From JAAYCI01 sp047972265 (lineage in GTDB: Bacteria; Bacillota; Clostridia; Oscillospirales; Ruminococcaceae): a DNA stretch of 13,415 nt. Where the stretch lies: positions 1 through 13,415 of the forward strand of contig JBKEAM010000024.1 of NCBI GenBank assembly GCA_047972265.1, in the 5' to 3' direction. The position numbers and the translations under genes are program-made. The notes under the pieces are model-generated. The model saw nothing but the letters and a program-made list of their open reading frames with translations, had not been told where the DNA came from and ran no database searches. How positions within the stretch are numbered: position 1 is the first letter of the stretch; the number at the start of each line of letters is the position of its first letter. Shown here piece by piece: positions 1 to 6,255 of this stretch.

Positions 1-56
1 CCGTACCCAAAAACTTACACTTTTACACGTTATTATACAGTTGTACTCAAGAGTTG

Positions 57-113
57 CTGCCTACTCCGAAAGGCAGACCAAATACAATGCCCTGCAAAGG
101 GTTTTACATAACG
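57..113 (+). ncRNA. 3' part of a structured RNA or leader of unknown family
   Basis: Two perfect hairpins lie in a row just upstream of an intrinsic terminator. The first pairs CTGCCT (57-62) with AGGCAG (71-76) around an 8-nt loop. The second pairs CCCT (90-93) with AGGG (98-101) around GCAA, a GNRA tetraloop. No open reading frame with a credible ribosome binding site covers this stretch on the plus strand, and the terminator has no other visible gene to end. It could be the 3' end of a small RNA, a riboswitch or attenuator leader, or the 3' UTR of a gene left of the window. I compared it by memory with 6S, tmRNA, SRP and the common riboswitches and recognised none. I saw no good promoter between 1 and 56, so the 5' end may lie outside. 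Confidence 0.35.
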
Positions 114-136
114 GCCGGGCAACTGCCCGGCTTTTT
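114..136 (+). terminator. Intrinsic terminator
   Basis: GCCGGGC (114-120) pairs perfectly with GCCCGGC (125-131) around the loop AACT, followed by TTTTT (132-136). The geometry is textbook for the plus strand. It ends whatever is transcribed from left of, or at the very start of, the window. Confidence 0.85.
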
Positions 137-201
137 GTTGTGTATAGGCCTCAATAAAGCCCGCGAGGTACATGGCTTATTTGCAAACACGGCTTTAACG
201 C

Positions 202-232
202 AAAATATACCGGCCCACAAGGGCCAGTATAT
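202..232 (-). terminator. Terminator of the amidohydrolase gene
   Basis: GGCCC (212-216) pairs with GGGCC (221-225) around ACAA. After one C/A mismatch the stem extends by six more pairs (205-210 with 227-232). Read on the minus strand it is followed by TTTTGCGTT. It lies about 25 bases after the stop of the minus-strand amidohydrolase, where a terminator is expected. The T tract is short and interrupted, so efficiency may be moderate. Confidence 0.6.
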
Positions 233-256
233 TGGTAGGGGATATCCCCAAGCTGT

Positions 257-1609
257 TTACTGCATCATTCGTTTTGCTTCCTGCAAAACAGCGCGGGACA
301 GTGCTTCTTCGTCTGCGCCGGTAAGCTGGCCGTTTAGCACAGCAACACGGCCGTTTACTATGGTATGGTCTACCCCGCCGCACAGGCCAACAGTAGCAAG
401 CATACTGCCTACATCAAAGGTGGCGCCGGCAAGCTCTATACGGCTTTCTTTTACGGCAAACAGGTCTGCCGCCATACCGGGGGCAAGGTAGCCAATATCG
501 GTGCGCCCCAGTATACGGGCGCTGCCGTTGGTTGCCATTTTTAAAATATCGTAGCCGCTGGGGGCTTTTTGCGAGGAGGTGAGCCTGTGCAGCAGATAGG
601 CGGTGCGCATCTCTTCCATCAGGTTAGAGCCATCGTTGCTGGCACTGCCGTCTACCGCAAGGCCAACGGGAACATCCAGCGCAAGCATTTCGGGTATACG
701 CGCCACGCCCGAGGCCAGCTTCATGTTGGAGGCGGGGCAGTGTGCCACGCCGGTGCCGGTTTGGGCAAGGATTTGCAGCTCTTGCGTAGTAAAGTGGATG
801 CCATGCGCAAACCACACATCGGGGCCGGTCCATCCAAGGCTTTGCATATAGGCAAGGGGGCGCATGCCGGTTTTTTGCAGCACAAAGGCTTCTTCGTCTT
901 TTGTTTCGGCTAGGTGTGTATGCATGCGTACGCCAAGGCTGCGCGCCAGCAGGGCCGATTGACGCATTAAATCTTCGGTAACGCTAAAAGGAGAACATGG
1001 GGCAAGCACTACTTGCCCCATGGAGCAGGGGTTGGCATCGTGGAACCGCTCTACAGCCAATTGAGAATCCCGCAAAATCTCATCTACCGTTTGTACCACG
1101 GTATCGGGCGGCAGGCCGCCGTCTTTTTGGCTTAAAGACATACTGCCGCGTGAGGCAACCATTCGCACGCCCAGCGTTTGGGCAGCGGCAAACTGGGCTT
1201 CTAGCAAATCGCCCCCGCCCTGAGGGAACACATAATGATGGTCGAACACGGTGGTGCAGCCGGTTTTTAAAAGCTCGGCCATGCCTGCCATACTGCTGTG
1301 GTAAACACTGTCTGCATTCAGGTTTTTCCATATGCCATACAGGGCGGTAAGCCAGGGGAACAGCTCTAGGTTTTGCACCTGCGGCAGGTTGCGCGTAAGG
1401 ATTTGGTACAGGTGGTGGTGGGTGTTTATAAGGCCGGGGTACACCGCCATGCCGCTCATATCCAATGTGGTTTTTGCAGCGGGTGCGTCTGTGCCTATAG
1501 ATTGTATAACGCCATCTTTTATATACACATTTACATGCTCTAAAATTTCGTTTTGCGGGTTGCAGCTAACCAAATGGCGCACGTTTTTAAGCAGTAGGGT
1601 ATTTTCCAT
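257..1609 (-). CDS. Amidohydrolase, probable 8-oxoguanine deaminase
   Basis: A 450-residue cytoplasmic metal-dependent hydrolase of the amidohydrolase superfamily (AtzB/TrzN/guanine-deaminase-like branch). The metal-site HxH is at 64-66 in NTHHHLYQ. A further ligand motif HTHLAE lies at 230-235 (His232, Glu235), followed by FAHG (His269) and VDGSASND (Asp320). The RGSMSLSQKDGGLPPD segment (154-169) and the QNLELFPWL segment (79-87) match what I recall of the 8-oxoguanine deaminase group, which hydrolyses 8-oxoguanine to urate and ammonia. Hydroxyatrazine-type or other purine/aminopyrimidine substrates remain possible. The ATG at 1607-1609 was chosen because GAAGGGAG lies nine bases upstream and the protein then starts with the usual beta-strand; a longer reading to 1690 has no ribosome binding site. 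It appears to be a single-gene unit, insulated by terminators at both ends, and is unrelated to the sugar locus. Confidence 0.85.
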   Translation of the reverse strand: MENTLLLKNVRHLVSCNPQNEILEHVNVYIKDGVIQSIGTDAPAAKTTLDMSGMAVYPGLINTHHHLYQILTRNLPQVQNLELFPWLTALYGIWKNLNADSVYHSSMAGMAELLKTGCTTVFDHHYVFPQGGGDLLEAQFAAAQTLGVRMVASRGSMSLSQKDGGLPPDTVVQTVDEILRDSQLAVERFHDANPCSMGQVVLAPCSPFSVTEDLMRQSALLARSLGVRMHTHLAETKDEEAFVLQKTGMRPLAYMQSLGWTGPDVWFAHGIHFTTQELQILAQTGTGVAHCPASNMKLASGVARIPEMLALDVPVGLAVDGSASNDGSNLMEEMRTAYLLHRLTSSQKAPSGYDILKMATNGSARILGRTDIGYLAPGMAADLFAVKESRIELAGATFDVGSMLATVGLCGGVDHTIVNGRVAVLNGQLTGADEEALSRAVLQEAKRMMQ

Positions 1610-1750
1610 AAAGCGGGCTCCCTTCAAATGGTAAAATGCAAAGCAAAACGGGGTGTGCTGCATTTTGTAAAATAAGGTAAGCGTATACAAACAGGGTTAT
1701 AAACAAAACAAGTATACCGTATTTTACCCATTATAAAAAGGCGGGTATAC
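1610..1750 (-). promoter_or_regulatory. Upstream region of the amidohydrolase gene
   Basis: This 141-base gap must contain the amidohydrolase promoter, because a terminator lies immediately upstream (1751-1788). On the minus strand the best match I see is TTGTTT, 18 bases, TATACG, which is weak. Other AT-rich -10-like hexamers (TATAAT, TATACT) lack a good -35. The leader contains an inverted repeat, AAAATGCA (1633-1640) with TGCATTTT (1659-1666), which could be an operator or an mRNA hairpin. I do not recognise a purine riboswitch in it. Confidence 0.3.
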
Positions 1751-1788
1751 AAAAAACGAAGCGCAATATAAGCTGCGCTTCGTTTTTT
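1751..1788. terminator. Bidirectional intrinsic terminator
   Basis: A perfect 15-bp inverted repeat: six A plus CGAAGCGCA (1751-1765) and its complement ending in six T (1774-1788), with an 8-base loop. The A and T runs give a T tract on either strand. On the minus strand it ends the transcript from the Ser-rich surface protein gene and isolates it from the amidohydrolase gene. Confidence 0.85.
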
Positions 1789-1935
1789 GCAATGTATATA
1801 TGTAAAGAGCCCGGCGGACGGCACGCCACCTGGGCGCCATACCTAAGGAATATATGCAAATGTTTGGCAGGCTGCCAAGCACAACATTTTTTTGGTTAAG
1901 CACCACTGCTGCAAAAGTATGCTGTGGTTTGTATG
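1789..1935 (-). other. Structured non-coding stretch, 3' UTR or small RNA
   Basis: The 147 bases between the stop of the surface protein gene and its terminator contain no credible gene but do contain structure. On the minus strand GCCC-A-GGTGG pairs with CCGCC-GGGC (1809-1835), nine pairs including one G-U that would be a C/A mismatch on the other strand, which favours a minus-strand RNA. A second hairpin, TTGGC with GCCAA, lies at 1866-1880. The stretch is more GC-rich than other gaps here. It may be a 3' UTR or a 3'-derived small RNA ending at the 1751-1788 terminator. No known RNA family was recognised. Confidence 0.3.
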
Positions 1936-2892
1936 CTAGCGTTTGGTGCGCGTACTCGAAAATTTTTGGCGATACCAAGAAAGAACACGCAAATCTCCAG
2001 AAAGGATTACGCCAAAAAATACAACAGCCAGACCGCTGGCGGAAAACAACAAAACACTTGCTACATCGGTGGTAGATCCTGTGCCGGTGGGGCCGATATT
2101 GGGCAGTTCGATGTTGGTAACTTTGGGTATGGGAATAAGATGTTCGCTGGAAGAAACCGAAGAACTAAAACTGCTGGAACTTGGCGCGCTGGAAGAACTG
2201 CTTGATGAAACAGGAACTACAGCAAGGGCGCTTCTGGAAGATACAACAGGCGCGGGTGCAGGCTGTATATCGGGTGCGGGGGGCGCTGCACTGGAGGGGA
2301 TAACCTCGCTGCTGGAAGAGGAACTTTCGGAAGAAGAGCTTTCCGAGCTGGAAGAACTTTCGGAGTTGCTGGAGCTTGTGGTGCTGGAACTGGTGGAAGA
2401 TTCGCTTTCTATATCCAAAGAAACTGTAATGGTTATAAAGGCTGTTGGGTATTCGTCAAATTCGGGCGATGCAGGGGAGAAAAAATACAAATCTACCGAG
2501 GCGGAGGGCTGAGCATCGGAAGAAGAAAGAAGTGCGGTAACTGCGTCTAGCGAGGCTTGCGGTATATAACCGAAAGAGGGCAGGGGCTCGATTGGCTCGG
2601 AATAATAGTTAATAAGTACGTATGCATCCTGTAAAATTGTCTGGTGCAGGGTGCCGCTGTCTACCAATTGCTGCAATTGCTGCTGGGTAAAAACAAGATG
2701 TTTTGCGGTCATGCAGTAGTAAGATTTCCCCGGTGCTGTATCGCTGTCTTTATGTACCGAATTATAAGCCAGCATAACGGGGGCATCTTGCAAAGGTGTG
2801 TTTGGGGCACCCAGCACTGTAAAACAAAACAAAGCAAGCACAACGCACAGCATAAAGGCTGTTGCGGCAAGTGCTTTATTTTTTATGTGCAC
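1936..2892 (-). CDS. Secreted Ser-rich surface protein with C-terminal anchor
   Basis: A 318-residue protein whose family I do not recognise. Residues 5-29 form a signal peptide (basic start, hydrophobic core to VLGAP). Residues 30-160 form an apparently folded extracellular region. Residues 161-250 are dominated by Ser with Glu, Thr, Ala and Pro, typical of an extended, possibly glycosylated stalk. Then come ELPNIG (LPNIG at 263-267), a hydrophobic segment (about 277-298) and an Arg/Lys-rich tail ending TRTKR. That layout is a cell-wall sorting signal in all but the fourth position (Ile where sortase motifs usually have Thr); a simple transmembrane anchor is the alternative. The start is GTG, chosen because AAGGTGA lies four bases upstream and no ATG precedes it in frame. 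It is monocistronic, bounded by the terminator at 1751-1788. The coding strand of the stalk is a degenerate TCN/GAR repeat, prone to length change. Confidence 0.75.
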   Translation of the reverse strand: MHIKNKALAATAFMLCVVLALFCFTVLGAPNTPLQDAPVMLAYNSVHKDSDTAPGKSYYCMTAKHLVFTQQQLQQLVDSGTLHQTILQDAYVLINYYSEPIEPLPSFGYIPQASLDAVTALLSSSDAQPSASVDLYFFSPASPEFDEYPTAFITITVSLDIESESSTSSSTTSSSNSESSSSSESSSSESSSSSSEVIPSSAAPPAPDIQPAPAPVVSSRSALAVVPVSSSSSSSAPSSSSFSSSVSSSEHLIPIPKVTNIELPNIGPTGTGSTTDVASVLLFSASGLAVVFFGVILSGDLRVLSWYRQKFSSTRTKR

Positions 2893-3216
2893 GGTATCAC
2901 CTTCTCAATCTATATGCAGTAGGGGTTAGTTTTTGTTAACAATACTGTAGCATACAAAAAGTGCGGTTTAATGGGGAATATCGCAAACGACACTTTTTTT
3001 GCGCAAACAACAAGTTGTGCCCATATCAAGCACACTTAATATTCAAAAAACGTATTTTATGCCTATTTAGGCGGTTATACGGCTGCTTTTACTCCAAAAG
3101 GGCAGTACGCCCAAAAGTATGCTGTTTGCATGGGTAAAACAAAAAGCAGAAATGGCCTAAAACGGATGTTGCTTTTAAACAAAATAGTAAAAAATAAACC
3201 TTATAACCTGTAAATA
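2893..3216. other. AT-rich intergenic DNA without a gene
   Basis: This separates the divergent surface-protein gene and sugar operon. It must hold the surface gene's minus-strand promoter, but I see no convincing -35/-10 pair. TTGTTAACAA, a 10-bp palindrome, lies at 2933-2942. Small hairpins are at 3061-3072 (GCCT/AGGC) and 3100-3112 (GGGC/GCCC, followed on the minus strand by TTTT). A 14-base word at 3112-3125 recurs exactly at 1912-1925. Open frames here have no ribosome binding site or recognisable protein. Confidence 0.5.
2897..2903 (-). promoter_or_regulatory. Ribosome binding site fixing a GTG start
   Basis: AAGGTGA on the minus strand ends four bases before GTG (2890-2892). It is the only credible initiation signal for the surface protein gene. 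Confidence 0.65.
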
Positions 3217-3244
3217 TTGACTATGGTATAAAAGAATATATAAT
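3217..3244 (+). promoter_or_regulatory. Promoter of the sugar ABC operon
   Basis: TTGACT (3217-3222), 16 bases, TATAAT (3239-3244): five of six and six of six matches to the housekeeping sigma consensus. Transcription should start near 3251. An inverted repeat, ATCAAA (3254-3259) with TTTGAT (3268-3273), lies at or just after the start point, where a repressor or the AraC protein could act. Confidence 0.75.
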
Positions 3245-3250
3245 TCAAAA

Positions 3251-3483
3251 TAGATCAAAAATAAATATTTGATAAAAAAAATATAGAAGAAACAGCCAAA
3301 AAACCTCGCAATAAGCAAATGAATGCTGCAGCAGCTTTTATTTTGATACTTGTTTAAAGTTGAAAAAAACAAATCTTTTTGAATGGAGGAAGAAAAAGGC
3401 GCAACGTACACACGGCTTACACAAGGCAAAGGCAGGCAATACATGTACGCAAGCAAACACAATATAAAGAAAAGGAGCAAATC
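3251..3483 (+). other. Long 5' leader of the sugar operon
   Basis: About 230 bases lie between the predicted transcription start and the binding-protein ATG. The first half is very AT-rich. A small hairpin, GCTG/CAGC at 3325-3335, is followed by TTTTATTTT and could act as a weak attenuator. A GGAGGAAG at 3385-3392 follows a TTG that is in frame with the binding protein, but the extension it would add is a basic segment ahead of a perfect lipoprotein signal, so I do not count it as the start. No known riboswitch was recognised. Confidence 0.4.
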
Positions 3484-4530
3484 ATGAAAAAAGTGTGTAA
3501 ATCTCTTTCTTTTATCATTGCGGTGGTACTGTTGTTAACCGCATGTTCTATGCAGGCACCGGGAGAATCTTCAACCACTACAGCGGCCCCTGCGGGGCAA
3601 AGCGGCACAGGCCAGCCCATTAAGGTTGGGTTTGCCAATATTAACGAAAAAGGCTCTTTTGGCAAAATGGTGCGAGACTCGATGGAAAAAGAAGCAGCCG
3701 CGCGCGGCTACGAGCTAATTTGTGTAGACAATAACTCCGACGGCGCCACTGCCGTACGCAACGCCGACGATTTAATTACTGTGGGCATACAGTACATGGT
3801 GGAATTTAACGTAGATAGCACCGTGGCACCCGTTATTATGGAAAAATTCGATGCGGCAGGCATACCTGTTGTAGCGGTAGACATTGCTCACCCGGGCGCG
3901 GCGTTTTTTGGCGCAAACAACAGCGAGGCCGCTAAAATAGCAGGGCGCGCCGCTGCCGAATATGCCAAAGAAAACTGGGATGGCGAATACGATTATATAG
4001 TACTGGGCATCCAGCCCATGTCCGGCCCGGTTGTGGCGCCCCGCGTAGCCGATTTTCCGCTTGGGTTTGAAGAAGTGATGGGAGAAAGTGTACCGGCCGA
4101 TAAACTGGTAGAAATTGACACCCAAAACGATACCCAAATTGCCCAGCAGCGCATGAGCGACTTTTTAATGGCGCACCCCGACGCAAGCCGAATTGTTGTA
4201 ACCACCATTAACGACGTAGTGGGCGCAGGCATATGGGCGGCAGCCGAAACAGCGGGCAGGCAGGATGATGTAATTATTATATCGCACAACTGCACGGCAG
4301 ACTTTGTAGAGCCGCTGTATGCAGCCAAAGGCGAAACCGGCTGGATTGGCAGCGTGGCCTACTTCCCCGAGCGCTACGGCGAGTGGATCATGCCCATAGT
4401 AGATAAAATGGTAGCGGGCGAAGAAGTACCCGAAATGTCTTATATTCAGCACGAGCTGATTACATGGGACAATGTGGCAACCTATTACCCCGAGGGCAAC
4501 TACCCATGGTCTAAATTTGTAGTGGGCTAA
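3484..4530 (+). CDS. Sugar ABC transporter substrate-binding lipoprotein
   Basis: A 348-residue periplasmic-binding-protein type 1 family protein (RbsB/MglB-like, Peripla_BP_4 type) that would be anchored outside the membrane and deliver sugar to the permease. Residues 1-20 form a lipoprotein signal peptide ending LLTAC, with Cys21 as the lipidated residue. A Ser/Thr/Ala linker runs to about 45. The mature fold starts at IKVGFANINEKGSFGKM (46-62), whose aromatic and polar residues form one side of the sugar pocket in this family. NNSDGATAVRNADDLI (83-98) and VVAVDIAHPGAAFFGANNSEA (129-149) are typical of the N-terminal lobe and hinge. The ATG is six bases after AAAGGAG (3471-3477). It is first in the operon, behind a strong promoter, as expected for the component needed in excess. 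The ligand cannot be read from sequence; the mutarotase in the operon points to a 6-deoxyhexose or pentose. Confidence 0.9.
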   Translation: MKKVCKSLSFIIAVVLLLTACSMQAPGESSTTTAAPAGQSGTGQPIKVGFANINEKGSFGKMVRDSMEKEAAARGYELICVDNNSDGATAVRNADDLITVGIQYMVEFNVDSTVAPVIMEKFDAAGIPVVAVDIAHPGAAFFGANNSEAAKIAGRAAAEYAKENWDGEYDYIVLGIQPMSGPVVAPRVADFPLGFEEVMGESVPADKLVEIDTQNDTQIAQQRMSDFLMAHPDASRIVVTTINDVVGAGIWAAAETAGRQDDVIIISHNCTADFVEPLYAAKGETGWIGSVAYFPERYGEWIMPIVDKMVAGEEVPEMSYIQHELITWDNVATYYPEGNYPWSKFVVG

Positions 4531-4541
4531 AAACGGTAGAT

Positions 4542-4662
4542 GCGGGCACTTTTGTTTTACAGCAAAGCAACAAAATATAATGCATGGCTTGCGGCGGATC
4601 TTGTCTGTGGGCAAGGCTTGTAAGGCATTTATGTTTTGTACATTTGCAATAAAAGTGCCCGC
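4542..4662 (+). other. Intergenic RNA element closed by 12-nt arms
   Basis: GCGGGCACTTTT (4542-4553) and AAAAGTGCCCGC (4651-4662) are perfect complements enclosing 97 bases, starting 12 bases after the binding-protein stop. Inside are nested pairings, AATGC with GCATT and CTTGC with GCAAG. A competing local hairpin, TTTTGTT (4550-4556) with AACAAAA (4569-4575), would break the long stem. No open frame fits. It probably lowers expression of, or otherwise controls, the downstream ATPase and permease genes relative to the binding protein, or protects the 3' end of a processed binding-protein mRNA. No T tract follows the closing stem, so it is not a simple terminator. Confidence 0.5.
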
Positions 4663-4688
4663 CCACTTTAAGAAAAGCATACAGCAAC

Positions 4689-4709
4689 GGCCCGGCAAAC
4701 CTGAGGGCC
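4689..4709 (+). promoter_or_regulatory. Hairpin abutting the ATPase ribosome binding site
   Basis: GGCCC (4689-4693) pairs with GGGCC (4705-4709) around an 11-base loop. The 3' arm ends one base before the AAAGGAG that serves the ATPase gene, and the loop contains CCT, which could pair with that site. A role in tuning ATPase translation is inferred. Confidence 0.4.
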
Positions 4710-4710
4710 A

Positions 4711-4717
4711 AAAGGAG
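4711..4717 (+). promoter_or_regulatory. Ribosome binding site fixing a TTG start
   Basis: AAAGGAG lies eight bases before TTG (4726-4728). It overlaps an in-frame GTG at 4717-4719, ruling that codon out as the start. Confidence 0.75.
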
Positions 4718-4725
4718 TGCTTTGT

Positions 4726-6255
4726 TTGAAAGAGAATGTTCAAAGTAAAAAGAATCGTCCGCAGCATCCCATAGGGCCGGTGGTATTAGAGGCGCGGGGG
4801 ATTACCAAGCGTTTTCCGGGTGTGGTGGCGCTAAACGATGTAAACCTGCGGGTGTGTAAGGGCGAGGTACTGGCGCTGATAGGCGAAAACGGTGCGGGCA
4901 AATCTACCCTTATTAAAATTTTGTCTGGCGTATACAACCTGGATGAGGGCGAGCTGGCCATAGATGGCGCAGCCATACAATTTGGAGGCCCGGGCGAAGC
5001 AACTGCCGCAGGCATTGGCATTGTGCACCAAGAGCTAAACTATGTTTCCACCGTTTCGGTGGCAGAAAATATCTTTATGGGTAAAATGCCCAAAAAAGGG
5101 CTGCTGATAGACTATAAGCGCATGTATGCCGAGGCCACCCAAATTATGGCAAAAATAGGCGCTTACATAGACCCTAAAATGACCATAGGCAAATGCTCGA
5201 TAGCGCAAAAGCAGCTAATAGAAATTGCCAAGGTAATTTCGGACGATACCAGAGTGCTGATTTTGGATGAACCCACCAGCGCGCTAAACGATGTAGAAAC
5301 CGAAAACTTGATTGAATTTGTACATACGGCGGCGGGTATGGGCATTGCGGTTATTTATATCTCTCACCGCCTAGACGAAATATTTAAAATTGCAGATAGG
5401 GTAATGGTGCTGCGCGATGGCCAAAATGTGGGCGAAATGGATATTGCAGACGCCAGCAAAGAAAAATTTATTACCCTAATGGCAGGGCGCAGTATACAAG
5501 AGATGTACCCAAAGCAAAAAACACAGGTGGGGCAAATAGCGCTGGAAGTTACAGGGCTAAAAAGCCGGGAACTGCACGATGTATCTTTTACGGCCCGCCG
5601 GGGCGAGGTACTGGGCATTTATGGGCTGGTTGGCTCTGGTCACCAAAATATAGGCTCGGCTGTTTTTGGGCAAGACCAAGTGTTTGCAGGGCAAATAAAG
5701 GTGGATGGGCAGGCGGTAAATGTATCCAGCCCCAGCCGTGCCGTGCAGCAGGGCATAGCCTATGTACCGGCAGAGCGTAAAACCGAAGGGCTAATTTTGG
5801 GCAACTCTGTGCAGGTAAATATGATGGCGGCATATTATTCTTTTGGCAGCCATTTTTTGGTAAACCGCAAAAAAGACAAAGAGACCGCCGCCCGCTGGAT
5901 AAAAAGCTTTAGGATAAAAACCCCATCGTCAGAAACTAAGATAGACAGCCTAAGCGGGGGCAACCAGCAAAAGGTAGTGCTTTCTAAATGGCTGGAGCTA
6001 TCGCCAAAAATACTGATATTAAACGAGCCTACCCGCGGCATAGACGTAGGGGCGAAAGTAGAAATTTACCGTATATTAGACGAGCTTTGCCAAAAAGGAC
6101 TTTCGATTATTATGATTACGTCTGAGATGGAAGAGCTTCTTACCATGTCCGATAGGGTACTGGTAATGCACACGGGGCGTATTTCGGGCATAGCCGAGGG
6201 CGAAGAAATTACACAGCAAAATATTATCCGGTACGCCATGGGAGGAAATATATGA
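4726..6255 (+). CDS. Sugar ABC transporter ATP-binding protein, double NBD
   Basis: A 509-residue RbsA/MglA/XylG-type ATPase with two tandem nucleotide-binding domains, the usual length for the family, acting on the cytoplasmic face of the permease. The first domain has Walker A GENGAGKST (53-61), a Q-loop in VHQELN (100-105), signature CSIAQKQ (157-163), Walker B LILDEP (178-183) and the H-loop ISHRLDE (212-218). The second has a degenerate Walker A, GLVGSGHQ (300-307, no Lys), a full signature LSGGNQQKV (409-417) and LILNEP (430-435). That asymmetry is normal in this family, where the first site does most hydrolysis. The start is TTG, eight bases after AAAGGAG; there is no usable ATG. The gene overlaps the permease by four bases (ATGA), so the two are translationally coupled. 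Confidence 0.93.
   Translation: MKENVQSKKNRPQHPIGPVVLEARGITKRFPGVVALNDVNLRVCKGEVLALIGENGAGKSTLIKILSGVYNLDEGELAIDGAAIQFGGPGEATAAGIGIVHQELNYVSTVSVAENIFMGKMPKKGLLIDYKRMYAEATQIMAKIGAYIDPKMTIGKCSIAQKQLIEIAKVISDDTRVLILDEPTSALNDVETENLIEFVHTAAGMGIAVIYISHRLDEIFKIADRVMVLRDGQNVGEMDIADASKEKFITLMAGRSIQEMYPKQKTQVGQIALEVTGLKSRELHDVSFTARRGEVLGIYGLVGSGHQNIGSAVFGQDQVFAGQIKVDGQAVNVSSPSRAVQQGIAYVPAERKTEGLILGNSVQVNMMAAYYSFGSHFLVNRKKDKETAARWIKSFRIKTPSSETKIDSLSGGNQQKVVLSKWLELSPKILILNEPTRGIDVGAKVEIYRILDELCQKGLSIIMITSEMEELLTMSDRVLVMHTGRISGIAEGEEITQQNIIRYAMGGNI

Noticed and set aside
1610..1750. Purine riboswitch ahead of the 8-oxoguanine-deaminase-like gene
   Set aside because: It would make biological sense, but the conserved loop and junction sequences of that riboswitch are not present.
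1943..2512. Long plus-strand open frame rich in Glu and Leu, 189 codons
   Set aside because: It is the antisense reading of the Ser-rich stalk; repeated Ser codons on one strand leave the other free of stops. It has no ribosome binding site.
3175..3480. Minus-strand frame of 101 codons, rich in Phe, Tyr and Leu
   Set aside because: It reads the AT-rich leader backwards, with no ribosome binding site and composition explained by A/T runs.
3379..3483. Extended N terminus for the binding protein, starting at a TTG
   Set aside because: It would put 35 basic, polar residues ahead of a perfect lipoprotein signal peptide that has its own AAAGGAG and ATG.
5620..5660. Missing Walker A Lys in the second ATPase domain (GLVGSGHQ)
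   Set aside because: A degenerate second Walker A is normal for the RbsA/MglA family, so it is not a defect.
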